Positions 25,483-35,045 are shown, counted from the stretch's first letter. The stretch is DNA of 64,000 nucleotides from an uncultured Lachnospiraceae bacterium (GCA_934438085.1 CAKSBC010000009.1:1-64000); one strand, 5' to 3'. A program made the numbers and translations. Notes: generated by a model from the sequence alone, not told the origin.

Positions 25483-27021
25483 TTACTCAGCCTCCTTTTT
25501 ATGCTTTGCCCCGGCCATGTAGAGACCAAGCTCCTCGACCGTAGTCTTCTTCGGATCGAATTCACCGGCGATCTCTCCGTTATGCATGACAAGTATTCTG
25601 TCAGAAAGTCCCATGACCTCATCAAGCTCAAGTGACACCAAAAGCACAGCCTTACCTCTGTCTCTTTCGGATACCAGCTGAGAATGAATATACTCGATAG
25701 CTCCGACATCAAGTCCTCTGGTAGGCTGAACCGCCACGATAAGCGCCTTATCTCTGTCTATTTCTCTCGCGATAATTGCTTTCTGCTGATTACCTCCGGA
25801 CATAGATCGCGTTATTGTTACAGGGCCTTGTCCGCTGCGGACATCAAACTGCTCTATGAGCCTTTCCGTATAGTCTCTGACCTGCTTTTTATCTATAAAT
25901 CCATGATGCTGGAACATAGGCTCATTAAAACGCTGAATGACCATATTATCTTCCAGAGAGAAATCCAGCACGAGTCCGTACTTATGTCTGTCCTCAGGTA
26001 TATGGCTCATATCATGACCTCTGTCCGCTATTGCCGCATGGGTAATATCTCTGCCGCACAGAGTGATCTTTCCTGAGCTGACCTTGTCCAGACCTGAAAG
26101 TCCGTAGATAAATTCCGTCTGTCCGTTGCCGTCTATGCCGGCAAGACAAACTATCTCTCCGGCTCTTACCTCAAATGAAACATTGTGTACTGCGTCACGG
26201 TTATGTATATGAGATCTGATACATACATCTTCAACCTTGAGTACTACCTCGCCCGGCTTTGCTTCGTCCTTATCCACAACCAGCTGTACAGGTCTGCCTA
26301 CCATCATTGAGGAAAGCTCTTCCTTTGTTGTATCAGCAGTATTGATCGTGCCTATATATTTACCTTTTCTTAATACTGTAACACGGTCCGAAACCTGCAT
26401 GATCTCATTAAGCTTATGTGAAATAAACAGAATGGATTTGCCCTCTGCAACAAGGTTCTTCATGACAGCCATAAGCTCGTCTATCTCCTGCGGAGTAAGC
26501 ACTGCTGTAGGCTCATCAAAGATAAGGATTTCATTATCCCTGTAGAGCATCTTCAATATCTCTACTCTCTGCTGCATTCCAACGGTAATATCTTCAACCT
26601 TTGCATCAAGATCTACTGAAAGACCGTATTTTTTTGAAAGCTCCTCGACCTTTTTTCTTGCTTCCTTCTTTTGCAGGAATCCGAGCTTAGTTGTTTCGGC
26701 TCCCAGAATAATATTTTCAAGTACAGTAAATACTTCCACCAGCTTAAAATGCTGATGAACCATACCTATGCCAAGTCTTGTAGCATCATTAGGGTCGTTA
26801 ATGGTTACCTTTTCACCGTTCTTTCTGATCTCACCCTTTTCCGGCTTATAGAGACCGAAAAGAACACTCATGAGCGTTGATTTTCCGGCACCGTTTTCTC
26901 CCAGCAGCGCGTGAATTTCCCCGCGTCTAAGCTGTAGGGTAATATCATCATTTGCTATGATTCCTGGGAACTCCTTGGTGATATGGAGCATTTCGATTAC
27001 ATAATCCTGTTTATTTTCCAT
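25483..27021 (-). CDS. Nucleoside ABC transporter ATP-binding protein (NupO-like)
   Basis: The 512-residue protein contains two ABC cassettes. The first has a normal Walker A (GENGAGKST, about residues 41-49) and Walker B (ILIFDEPTAVL). The second has a degenerate Walker A (GIDGNGQTEF) but a clear signature (SGGNQQ), as in the sugar/nucleoside class of importers. It is the first gene of the unit, 75 nt behind a good promoter. The binding lipoprotein gene (BmpA type) that usually leads such operons is not in this window. Confidence 0.93.
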   Translation of the reverse strand: MENKQDYVIEMLHITKEFPGIIANDDITLQLRRGEIHALLGENGAGKSTLMSVLFGLYKPEKGEIRKNGEKVTINDPNDATRLGIGMVHQHFKLVEVFTVLENIILGAETTKLGFLQKKEARKKVEELSKKYGLSVDLDAKVEDITVGMQQRVEILKMLYRDNEILIFDEPTAVLTPQEIDELMAVMKNLVAEGKSILFISHKLNEIMQVSDRVTVLRKGKYIGTINTADTTKEELSSMMVGRPVQLVVDKDEAKPGEVVLKVEDVCIRSHIHNRDAVHNVSFEVRAGEIVCLAGIDGNGQTEFIYGLSGLDKVSSGKITLCGRDITHAAIADRGHDMSHIPEDRHKYGLVLDFSLEDNMVIQRFNEPMFQHHGFIDKKQVRDYTERLIEQFDVRSGQGPVTITRSMSGGNQQKAIIAREIDRDKALIVAVQPTRGLDVGAIEYIHSQLVSERDRGKAVLLVSLELDEVMGLSDRILVMHNGEIAGEFDPKKTTVEELGLYMAGAKHKKEAE

Positions 27022-27105
27022 TTAGAAGACTCACTTTTCTGTGATTTTTAGGACCTTTTACGGTTTTTTTACATGAAAACACCGATTTTTTGTCGGTCTT
27101 ATCTT

Positions 27106-27134
27106 ATTATATAAATTATTAATGTACCAATCAA
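27106..27134 (-). promoter_or_regulatory. Sigma-A promoter of the nucleoside importer unit
   Basis: On the minus strand TTGATT (27129-27134) and a perfect TATAAT (27106-27111) are 17 bp apart. The transcript would begin close to 27099, directly before a small hairpin (ACCGA 27093-27097 with TCGGT 27081-27085), which may protect its 5' end. Confidence 0.7.
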
Positions 27135-27182
27135 GGTAAATCGGGTTCCCAAAGCTTTAAGCTTCAGCTCGCAAAACACGCT

Positions 27183-28988
27183 CTATACCTTTATCCACAT
27201 AGCCGGCCTTATACAATTGCTTGTATAATTCACCAGAAATCCTATATTAACAGCTGTTCCGTAATAATCGACATTGGACGCATGTACCTCATCCGAGCCC
27301 GGGGTCCTGAGCCACCATGCCGTATAACCTGTACCCGCTACATAAGCTCTTTTGCCAAGCGCTTCCTTGCCTGCCAATGCCTGTCTTTTAAATCGATCAT
27401 CAAAATAGAACTCAGCCTCGTCTATATTTAATAAAAAGACTCTGTCTATGGTATCATTTCCTCCGTTTACTCTGTTGAAATAGTTGTCCGGATTTCTGAG
27501 CGGAGTCTCAAGTATATGCTCACGTTCATCTTCTGTGAATGCTGTTTTTATAAACTCATCATTAAGCCATTTCCTGATAGAACTCGTTTCCCAAGTAGTC
27601 TTTTCATAGCTTGCATTATAATTTTTAGAATCTATGCACTCTTTTGTAATAATAAGTGCCTCGTTATCCACTATTGAGAGCACTTCCCACACTATCGGGC
27701 TATTGTCTCTGCCGTAATGTCCGAAGCTAAGCTCCCCATCATCGGATATAATATTTTTCTTTATGCCCGCTTCTTCTGCTTCGTCATCAAAATCAAGCTC
27801 AAGCTCCCCGAAAATATCTTCAGCCTCTTTCTCAAAATGCTTTTTCTTATAATTCAGGAATGCCGCAATGCAGTTGTGACTCTTATTTTCAATAGCAAGC
27901 TTAAGATATTGTTCTATCCTTTCTTCACTGCAGTCATTTCCCAAAAATCCTATGCAGTCAGCATCATCCTGAGTTATATATACAGGCATCAGGTCTCTTT
28001 TTCGATAGAAATACTCAGCATTATGAAGGCCGCGTCTCAGCTTTTCCGCACCTATATGAGCTCCGCAGAAAGGACAGGTTAATCCCTCTTCTGCAATATC
28101 CTTAAGCTGCGATTTTATCCCGCAGAAGCTGATTTCCTTACCGCATGAACCACAGCTGAAAATGTCTCCGTCCGGCATATCGCAGTTAAGCTCAGAAATA
28201 CACAGCTCTCCTTTTTTAACACTATAGCTGTATACCGCACCAAAGGTCTGTTCCTCCGAATCAACTATAACACCGGGTCTGTCACCCTGTCCCTGCTTAA
28301 CTATGCTTTCTACAGTTATCTCAAAGTCGCCCTTTTTTACTGCCGCCTTCTTCTTTGCTATAGCTATCATCTGCTCAAGGATGTACTCTGTTTCCTCATG
28401 AGCTCTGGTGTAGTTATTATCATATCCGTAATGGCTGTATGCAACGAGCTTTACGCTGTGAAGCCTCGTATCATCTTCAAGGCGCTTTGCAGCACCGTCG
28501 GCATCCATAATAAGCTCTATACGCTCTATATCATGCGCCTTACCTTCGGCTGAATTCCTGATGCTGCCGCTATCGCCTGCGATATTATTAGTTTTTTCTA
28601 ATTCATCAGTAAGCGAGATTCCGAGTTCCTCTCCCGGATTAAGCCATATCCTTATATTACCGTTATCACCGCAGGCGCCGTCTCCTTTGCTTAGGATAGC
28701 GCTAAGATCAGACTGCTCATCTGCTGAGATCTCTACACAGCAGATGCCGGCATCCGAAAGCACCTTGCTGGCGATGCTCTCTTTTTTGTCGGATCCCGCT
28801 ATATGATCACTCTCAAGCCTCGCACCTTTTATCAGCTGCTTAAGTCTCACTATATCGGCGGCTCCGCCTGTCAATATTGAAAACTCCTTAACATTATCTC
28901 CGCCAAGATATATTGTCAGATCTATCTCACCTTCGGAAGTCTCTCTCAAACCGAAGGCCGTATCCCTGTTATAATGTGAAAAATCCAT
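27183..28988 (-). CDS. Zinc-ribbon protein with C-terminal DUF6273 domain
   Basis: The 601-residue protein has an uncharacterised N-terminal region (1-270), a zinc ribbon of two CxxC pairs (CGSCGKE and CPFCGAH, about residues 285-320), a helical stretch (330-415), and a C-terminal domain (about 420-601) with the DUF6273 hallmarks WWLRTPG and IRPAMWI. The C-terminal fold is reminiscent of C-type-lectin/formylglycine-enzyme-like domains, but this is an impression only. It is third in an operon with a VWA/HEXXH protein and a MoxR ATPase, 35 bp after the ATPase gene. It could be the substrate, adaptor or effector of that pair. Confidence 0.65.
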   Translation of the reverse strand: MDFSHYNRDTAFGLRETSEGEIDLTIYLGGDNVKEFSILTGGAADIVRLKQLIKGARLESDHIAGSDKKESIASKVLSDAGICCVEISADEQSDLSAILSKGDGACGDNGNIRIWLNPGEELGISLTDELEKTNNIAGDSGSIRNSAEGKAHDIERIELIMDADGAAKRLEDDTRLHSVKLVAYSHYGYDNNYTRAHEETEYILEQMIAIAKKKAAVKKGDFEITVESIVKQGQGDRPGVIVDSEEQTFGAVYSYSVKKGELCISELNCDMPDGDIFSCGSCGKEISFCGIKSQLKDIAEEGLTCPFCGAHIGAEKLRRGLHNAEYFYRKRDLMPVYITQDDADCIGFLGNDCSEERIEQYLKLAIENKSHNCIAAFLNYKKKHFEKEAEDIFGELELDFDDEAEEAGIKKNIISDDGELSFGHYGRDNSPIVWEVLSIVDNEALIITKECIDSKNYNASYEKTTWETSSIRKWLNDEFIKTAFTEDEREHILETPLRNPDNYFNRVNGGNDTIDRVFLLNIDEAEFYFDDRFKRQALAGKEALGKRAYVAGTGYTAWWLRTPGSDEVHASNVDYYGTAVNIGFLVNYTSNCIRPAMWIKV

Positions 28989-29023
28989 GGCTTAAGTCCT
29001 TATCCCCCATTGTTTTCTACAAT

Positions 29024-30604
29024 TTAAATACCGAGATCGCTAAGCTCCGAAATAATCTCCTGCTGACGCTCGTAGAATAACAGCTCTTTATTGTGTGCAA
29101 AATATTCGTCACAGCCGTAACGGCTTATAAACTGAGCTGAAAATTTGTTCTTCGTGAGCTCAGTGACGAATATGAGTATCTCCTGTCCGTCTGTAAATGC
29201 TGCATCACAGAACTCAAAGGCGTTTTTAAGCTCGTTCTTTGTTTCTGCAACCTGTTCCTTAAATAAGCCAAGCCTGCTGCCGTAGTATTTCTTTAGGATA
29301 CCGATTGCCTCTTTTATATCAGTAATACCCGCAAGCATTGACTGAAGCTCCTTTAAAGCAGCTATCGTAAGGTCATATTCTCTGCGCTTTTCCTCTGATA
29401 AGCCTGCTGCCTTTTCCGTCTTGCTCTTTTCATTAATAATACTGTCCGCAAACCTTTCTGCTATGTCTGCCGGAAGTATTGCTGCATTTTCGTCTGATAA
29501 TGCGCCTCCCATATTAGCTAAAAGCGAAGGGTCAGCTGAAAGCATATCTGCACCGGCTCTTTCTGTAAGCTCTTCCTTTATGTCTCCGACATGCTTTTTA
29601 AGCGCCTTCATTACATTTTCAGTTATGATGGTGTCTCTGACATCCCCGGTCACTCCGTAAATAATAAGTCCCAGCAGTGAATGCCTCTCGTCAAATTTTG
29701 CTTCTTTTGCGCGCTCTATAATGCCCGGTGCAGCATTTCCCTTAAGGATATCAGGTATCTGATAATCGCTTCTGTACTTTGCAAAAAGCTCATAGTATGC
29801 TGCAAAGTCCTCTGCAATATGCGGCTCCTGAATATACTGGGCTATCAGACTGAGATCTACCTTTATGTCATCCTTTTCATAGTATGTGATCATTTCGCTT
29901 AAGTCTTCCCAGCCTCTTGCAGTAACAAAGAATTTACCCTCAACGGTAGTCTCGACCTTATAGAAATTACTCTTTTTTATCTCAAGATAACTTAATATTG
30001 ACTGATGAACTCTCTTATTCAGAGCATACTCCTGCCATGCCTTATAATCCGGCTCTACATCTATCCTCTTTAATCTGTCCCAGGTCGCAATGTCATATTC
30101 GCGAACGGATTTATTGTACTCCGGCGGATTTCCGGCAGTCACCACGATCCACCCGTCCGGTACTCTGTGACGCCCGAATATTTTATACTGAAGGAACTGC
30201 AGCATTACAGGTGCCAAGGTCTCCGAAACACAGTTTATCTCATCAAGAAAAAGAATTCCCTCCTTCTTTCCGCTCTGCTCTATTATATCGTATACCGATG
30301 CTATTATTTCACTCATGGTATACTCAGACACCTCATACTCAGTTCCTCCGTAGTTCTTCCTTGTTATAAAAGGAAGTCCGAGCGCTGATTGTCTGGTGTG
30401 GTGAGTCATCGAATATGATACAAGTGCAACGCCAAGCTCCTGTGCTATCTGCTCCATTATAGCTGTTTTTCCTATGCCCGGAGGGCCCATAAGAAATACC
30501 GGGCGCTGACGTTCTATCGGAATAGCGTAGTTTCCGAATTCATCTCTTGTAAAATATACCGTCATGGCATTTTTAATCTGTTCTTTTGCATCCTTTATGT
30601 TCAT
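29024..30604 (-). CDS. MoxR-type AAA+ ATPase
   Basis: The 526-residue protein has Walker A GPPGIGKTAI (about residues 39-48), Walker B GILFLDEINC (about 115-124) and a sensor-1 VVTAGNPP segment. This is the MoxR/RavA layout; the C-terminal ~200 residues are helical and specific to the group. MoxR ATPases act with VWA proteins as chaperones that mature or remodel partners. The gene is second in a three-gene minus-strand operon and lies 115 bp after the VWA gene. Confidence 0.88.
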   Translation of the reverse strand: MNIKDAKEQIKNAMTVYFTRDEFGNYAIPIERQRPVFLMGPPGIGKTAIMEQIAQELGVALVSYSMTHHTRQSALGLPFITRKNYGGTEYEVSEYTMSEIIASVYDIIEQSGKKEGILFLDEINCVSETLAPVMLQFLQYKIFGRHRVPDGWIVVTAGNPPEYNKSVREYDIATWDRLKRIDVEPDYKAWQEYALNKRVHQSILSYLEIKKSNFYKVETTVEGKFFVTARGWEDLSEMITYYEKDDIKVDLSLIAQYIQEPHIAEDFAAYYELFAKYRSDYQIPDILKGNAAPGIIERAKEAKFDERHSLLGLIIYGVTGDVRDTIITENVMKALKKHVGDIKEELTERAGADMLSADPSLLANMGGALSDENAAILPADIAERFADSIINEKSKTEKAAGLSEEKRREYDLTIAALKELQSMLAGITDIKEAIGILKKYYGSRLGLFKEQVAETKNELKNAFEFCDAAFTDGQEILIFVTELTKNKFSAQFISRYGCDEYFAHNKELLFYERQQEIISELSDLGI

Positions 30605-30719
30605 GTATCTTTCCTCGGAATACTAAAATGAGTTTATGCTTTATATTTTGCTTATAATATCTTTTTATGTTGCACTTATTTTTTATCTGAATACCTACAG
30701 CATTTGTCACTGACACAGC

Positions 30720-32387
30720 TCAGATCTCTTCGCTCTCAAGAACCAGCTTGATAGCCCAGACCGGCACATCAGGATTGTTATATTCATCATCTACAAATAC
30801 AAATGCTGTTTGATATTCCGGCTGATGCGTCGGGAATACTCCGTATCCGTCGGTAAAATAAATAAGCCCTTTCAGATTTGTAAATTCATGCTTCTTTATA
30901 CGTTCATCCACATATTCAAAAACAGGTCTGAAATCCGTGCCGCCGAAGCCCTTTAGCTCCATGTGTTCAATATAATCATCGAATTCCTCCGGTGAGGTGA
31001 TTTTTTTCGCTTCCTGGATCTCTGCATCACACTGTATTATGTGAATATTTATCTTAGAGAAAAAGCTTTCTCTTTCGCTTAGTATATTGTAGGTTTTTGT
31101 CACAAATTTCTGCACCAACGGTCCGGATACGGAACCTGAAGTATCTATGGCAATGACAAATTCCTTTATCTTCATTTCTTCTTTGTACTCTAACGGCTCA
31201 ATAAGAGGCATTTTCTCATAAAGCTCCATGCCATAGGTATAGAAAATGTAGTCAAATTCATCGTCATTTACCTTAAGAGTTTCCCCAAGTGCTGCAAAAC
31301 GTCTTAAAAATGCCGAATAATCATAGCGCTCTCGGTTTACGGCATTAAGGCTCTGCATTAATCCGCCCTTCTTATCTCCGATCTCCTTGGAAAATGTCTC
31401 AAGATCTGTCTGCATTTCCTTTGCTATATCATCCCAATGCTTCTCAAGATCACTTCTGCTCTCATCAGCATCATCCAGCGATGCTGCCTCATTTAAGGCA
31501 CTTTTTTCATTATCACCATCTTCAGGTTCTTCATTTTGCTCTTCTTCGGATCTGTTGGTATTTTCCTCTTTTCTTTCTTCCTTCTTTTCCTCGGAGCGGC
31601 TGTCATCCTCGTGCCGCTTGTCATCAGCACCTTCCTCACGCTTTTCGACAGTGCTTTCGACATCGTCGATTTCTTCCTTAGGTGCATACCAGTCTGTATG
31701 ATCATCGTTGGTAAAGAGCGACATCATACGGATATATTCCTCTGTTGTTGGTGGATTTTCTTTTAGATAATGATAGATTTTCTCGGCTGACATAAGCTTA
31801 ACTTCTGCTTTAAGCTTCTCTATATCTGCCTGCTGTTTTTTTTCTCTGTCGGCTTCGGTACAGCTTAGGTGAAGATCGGTAATAGCATTTTCTGCTGCAA
31901 TATCACATGCTAAATTCCATAGCCCCTGATCCATCTCAGGGCCTACAAAAGCATGATGAAATACACAGTGAAATATCTCATGGAGATAATCTCTTGCCGG
32001 GTTTTCCCTGCACTCTCTGTAGCGCCTAAGCACATACACCGGATCATAGTAAAGATTCTCTCCGTCAGTAGCCATCGTTCCCTGATACTGTAAAAGTCTC
32101 AGGCTGCCGATTGCTGAATCAAGAAATCTCAAATTCACCTGCAATGTATTTCTTGCAAGCGTTACCACCTCACGTCCGAGTCTGTCTACTTTAGCATTAG
32201 TTTCGTCAAGAGCTCTTTGAGCCTCATCATATGAACGATGAGCGCCGCAGCCTCTGAGGCCCAGAAATGCATTCTGTGCCTCATGGCAGTCAAGCTGAGT
32301 ACCGTCTCTGTGTCCTCTTACTATGCCATCTTCAATGTATGCACCGGAACCGCCGTTATTGTCATATTGTGTGTTAATATCCGACAT
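30720..32387 (-). CDS. HEXXH metallopeptidase-like protein with C-terminal VWA domain
   Basis: The 555-residue protein resembles the predicted metal-dependent peptidases of COG3864 (DUF2201 plus VWA-like). The zinc motif HEIFH lies at residues 136-140 and a downstream CDIAAENAI at about 161-169. A very acidic and basic low-complexity linker (about 245-320) follows. The C-terminal VWA domain has a metal-ion-dependent adhesion site (AIDTSGSVSG, about 420-430). The family pairs with MoxR ATPases; the substrate is unknown. It is the first gene of the operon with its own promoter. Confidence 0.85.
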   Translation of the reverse strand: MSDINTQYDNNGGSGAYIEDGIVRGHRDGTQLDCHEAQNAFLGLRGCGAHRSYDEAQRALDETNAKVDRLGREVVTLARNTLQVNLRFLDSAIGSLRLLQYQGTMATDGENLYYDPVYVLRRYRECRENPARDYLHEIFHCVFHHAFVGPEMDQGLWNLACDIAAENAITDLHLSCTEADREKKQQADIEKLKAEVKLMSAEKIYHYLKENPPTTEEYIRMMSLFTNDDHTDWYAPKEEIDDVESTVEKREEGADDKRHEDDSRSEEKKEERKEENTNRSEEEQNEEPEDGDNEKSALNEAASLDDADESRSDLEKHWDDIAKEMQTDLETFSKEIGDKKGGLMQSLNAVNRERYDYSAFLRRFAALGETLKVNDDEFDYIFYTYGMELYEKMPLIEPLEYKEEMKIKEFVIAIDTSGSVSGPLVQKFVTKTYNILSERESFFSKINIHIIQCDAEIQEAKKITSPEEFDDYIEHMELKGFGGTDFRPVFEYVDERIKKHEFTNLKGLIYFTDGYGVFPTHQPEYQTAFVFVDDEYNNPDVPVWAIKLVLESEEI

Positions 32388-32436
32388 GTTTTTTATATTT
32401 ATTTTACAAAATATTTTTTAGCTTTTTCCCTTTTGA

Positions 32437-32466
32437 ATTATACAATTTTATCGGCTTTTCTGTAAA
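32437..32466 (-). promoter_or_regulatory. Sigma-A promoter of the VWA/MoxR/DUF6273 operon
   Basis: On the minus strand TTTACA (32461-32466) and TATAAT (32437-32442) are 18 bp apart, and TG just before the -10 box gives an extended element. The leader to the VWA gene is about 45 nt. Confidence 0.65.
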
Positions 32467-32543
32467 CAAATTACATAAGATATGACTCTTAAAAGAGCAG
32501 TTATAGATAGGAAAAGCTATCATTTATATAGCGTCCTCAGGTC

Positions 32544-32756
32544 CTATGCTTCAAATATCTCGTCTGTAGTGCTGAAAAAGCGGTTAAACTCATCCGTATA
32601 TGCTCCGGCACTTTTATCTATGGCTTTTTCAAATCCTACAAGCGCCGCAAACGGTGCGAACTGAGCAGCTCTGTCATGCCTGGACATGTGCTTCCTGCTG
32701 CAAGATACGTGGTGCGGCAAAAATATAATATCCTTATAGTCATTGGCTGCATTCAT
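32544..32756 (-). CDS. YolD-like small protein, partner of the Y-family polymerase
   Basis: The 70-residue protein contains the signature HMSRHDRAAQFAPFAALVGF, which is found in YolD-like proteins encoded next to Y-family polymerases in Clostridia. Its ATG overlaps the polymerase stop as ATGA and its ribosome site lies inside the polymerase gene, so the two are translated together. YolD-like proteins are thought to act like UmuD as polymerase partners. It is full length for the clostridial form. Confidence 0.8.
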   Translation of the reverse strand: MNAANDYKDIIFLPHHVSCSRKHMSRHDRAAQFAPFAALVGFEKAIDKSAGAYTDEFNRFFSTTDEIFEA

Positions 32757-34282
32757 GCCTTATGCCCTCCAATCTGAGCATTACGTTCTCTTGCGGTTGC
32801 GCCATCAAGGAAATTCATCCCCCTTAGTACAGCGTTTTTTCCGTATCTTTTCTTTATACTGAGTATAGATTCCTGTATACGCGTGTCTTTTTCTGTATCT
32901 ATATCTCCTGATATATCTATATTTTTAAGCCTGTCAGCTTCCGCGTCAAAAAGGCCAATTTGCCTGAAAGCATTTTTTTCCTGTGCCATTGATTTCCCGG
33001 CTGTATGATTAGCAACAACGCACATCCGTCTTATCAGAAGCTTCCGATCAACTATGTTATCAAAAAGCTCTGTAACGGCGGCAAGAAGCCTTGCTGATGA
33101 TGCAGTATATGCTCCTGTATTGATGCTTCCGTGAGCTGATTTCGGAATCACTCTGCCATAATGATCTACCGTAAGCTCACCTCTGTAGCTCTTCATGATT
33201 TCTTTATCTTTTGCATTCTCTGTGTCATAGCCCACGGTAAGCACTAACTGATCGCACACAAGCCCCTTCTCCACTAATTCAAGTGCTAATGCATCCGTCA
33301 TTTCACGTATAACTATCTTTGCTTTTTCAAATGTATAAGGTTCAGTTAATACCTGTCCGGAGCTTAAGCTTGAGGATTCAGGCACATAGCTTTTAATATC
33401 CGATATGGTACACGGTTCGTAGCCCCATGCATGATCAATGAGCAGCTCTGCATTGATTCCGAAAAGCCTGTATAAAAGCTCTTCATTATAAAAATCAGCA
33501 GGCCTTCCCATGGAACATCTTGCTATATCCCCCATAGTATAAATTCCATAGGCAGATAGCCTTTTTGATATGCCTCTGCCGACTCTCCAAAAATCAGTAA
33601 GCGGTTTATGCGTCCACAGTTTCTGTCTATAGCTAAGTTCATTAAGTTCTGCTATCCTGATGCCGTTCTTGTCAGCTTTTATATGCTTTGCAACTATATC
33701 CATAGCTATCTTACACAGATAAAGATTTGTACCTATGCCTGCCGTGGCTGTAATGCCCGTAGTCTCCAAAACCTCTGATATAAGTGTCTTCGTAAGCTCT
33801 TTTGCAGTACAGTCATAAAGCCTTAGATACGAAGTAGCATCTATAAATACCTCATCGATCGAATATACATGTATATCCTCCGGTGATATATATTTTAAAT
33901 ATATCCCGTATATCTTACTGCTTACCTCTATATAGCGTGCCATCCTCGGCGGTGCAATGATGTAATCAACAGCTAATTCAGGATTATTATCAAGCTCCAA
34001 AGCTTTGTACGAGCTTCCTTTAAGCACATGTCCCGGTGCGGCACTTCGCCTTTTGGCATTTATCTCCTTTACACCTTGAACGACTTCAAAAAGTCTGGCT
34101 CTGCCTGAAATACCGTAGGCCTTCAACGATGGTGTAACAGCAAGACATATAGTCTTATCCGTACGGCTGCTGTCAGCCACCACAAGATTGACTTCGAGCG
34201 GCTCAAGGCCTCTGTCCACGCACTCTACCGATGCATAAAAAGACTTAAGATCGATAGCTATATAAACCTTCTCTCCATCCAT
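32753..34282 (-). CDS. Y-family DNA polymerase (UvrX/DinB-like)
   Basis: The 509-residue enzyme should copy past DNA lesions with low fidelity. It has the N-terminal catalytic motif IAIDLKSFYASVEC (from about residue 7), the YSIDEVFIDAT palm motif, and the little-finger region further on. It belongs to the larger UvrX-type group found with YolD partners rather than to short Pol IV. The frame is open from a TTG at 34306, but ATG 34282 has GGAGG 9 nt upstream. No LexA-type box is visible; instead a 13-bp palindrome sits inside its promoter, shared with the divergent repressor. Confidence 0.93.
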   Translation of the reverse strand: MDGEKVYIAIDLKSFYASVECVDRGLEPLEVNLVVADSSRTDKTICLAVTPSLKAYGISGRARLFEVVQGVKEINAKRRSAAPGHVLKGSSYKALELDNNPELAVDYIIAPPRMARYIEVSSKIYGIYLKYISPEDIHVYSIDEVFIDATSYLRLYDCTAKELTKTLISEVLETTGITATAGIGTNLYLCKIAMDIVAKHIKADKNGIRIAELNELSYRQKLWTHKPLTDFWRVGRGISKRLSAYGIYTMGDIARCSMGRPADFYNEELLYRLFGINAELLIDHAWGYEPCTISDIKSYVPESSSLSSGQVLTEPYTFEKAKIVIREMTDALALELVEKGLVCDQLVLTVGYDTENAKDKEIMKSYRGELTVDHYGRVIPKSAHGSINTGAYTASSARLLAAVTELFDNIVDRKLLIRRMCVVANHTAGKSMAQEKNAFRQIGLFDAEADRLKNIDISGDIDTEKDTRIQESILSIKKRYGKNAVLRGMNFLDGATARERNAQIGGHKA

Positions 34283-34403
34283 ATAAGAACACCTCCGGCT
34301 TCCCAATTAAGGGCTTTCGGTACACGACATTATGCTATGCTCCGATGTAAGCCTTGCCGTGTACCGTACAGAAACTCTGAACTCCTTTCCTTTTAGTAAC
34401 GTC

Positions 34404-34432
34404 ATATTACTATCACTTTAAGTGAATGTCAA
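34404..34432 (-). promoter_or_regulatory. Promoter of the Y-family polymerase gene
   Basis: On the minus strand a perfect TTGACA (34427-34432) and TAATAT (34404-34409) are 17 bp apart. The first 13-bp palindrome (34413-34425) fills most of the spacer, ideal for repression. Confidence 0.75.
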
Positions 34433-34475
34433 CACCAAAAGTGATATTCTCTTGCATTTACTTCACCTAAAGTGT
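34413..34475. promoter_or_regulatory. Three 13-bp operators between polymerase and XRE repressor
   Basis: TCACTTTAAGTGA (34413-34425), ACACCAAAAGTGA (34432-34444) and TCACCTAAAGTGT (34463-34475) align base for base around CAC-N5-GTG arms. The first is inside the polymerase promoter, the third is inside the repressor promoter, and the middle one abuts the polymerase -35 box. This is the typical arrangement of a repressor that controls itself and a divergent gene. Confidence 0.75.
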
Positions 34476-34480
34476 ATGAT
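34452..34480 (+). promoter_or_regulatory. Promoter of the XRE repressor gene
   Basis: TTGCAT (34452-34457) and TATGAT (34475-34480) are 17 bp apart, and the third operator occupies the spacer and touches the -10 box. A leader of about 150 nt follows. Confidence 0.65.
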
Positions 34481-34634
34481 ATAGACATAACACAAAACGT
34501 GTAAAAACGCTGCAATATTTAAAATCATACTGTTCATACCCGGCAAATGCTTTTTCTGATATAAACAGTATGTATACATATATTCAAATATATTTGAATT
34601 TTTTGAACTGTATTTTCCGGGAAAGGTTTCTGAT

Positions 34635-35045
34635 ATGCCTGATAAGGACTTCAATACTATATTTTCAAGCCGTCTCAGATTTTTTCTTAAGAAAGCTTCT
34701 ATGACTCAGGCTGAACTTGCCAAAAGATTAAATGTAGGCACAACCTCCGTATATAACTGGTGTGCCGGCATAAAGACTCCGCGCATGGATAAAATAGATG
34801 CGATGTGTGATTTGTTTGACTGCAGCCGCTCAGAGCTCATGGAAGAAATGTCTGACGGCATGAAAGCATCAGGCGGTTACTACACCGATCCTGAGACTGC
34901 TGAGATTGCTCAGGAGATATTTGAAAACCGTGAGCTGCGCATACTCTTTGATGCCGCCAAGCATGCCGCTCCTGAAGATCTTAAGGTTGCTCATGACATG
35001 CTTCTCGCACTTAAGAAAAAAGAACAGGGAGGCTTCGATGCCTGA
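34635..35045 (+). CDS. XRE-family repressor (ImmR-like)
   Basis: The 136-residue protein has an N-terminal helix-turn-helix (TQAELAKRLNVGTTSVYNWCAGIKTP is its core region, about residues 19-43) followed by a ~75-residue C-terminal part. It is divergent from the polymerase, and its own promoter carries the same 13-bp palindrome as the polymerase promoter, so it is the likely repressor of both. Its 3' end overlaps by 8 bp a gene for a tiny HEXXH protein, the arrangement seen in ImmR/ImmA repressor-protease pairs. Confidence 0.85.
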   Translation: MPDKDFNTIFSSRLRFFLKKASMTQAELAKRLNVGTTSVYNWCAGIKTPRMDKIDAMCDLFDCSRSELMEEMSDGMKASGGYYTDPETAEIAQEIFENRELRILFDAAKHAAPEDLKVAHDMLLALKKKEQGGFDA

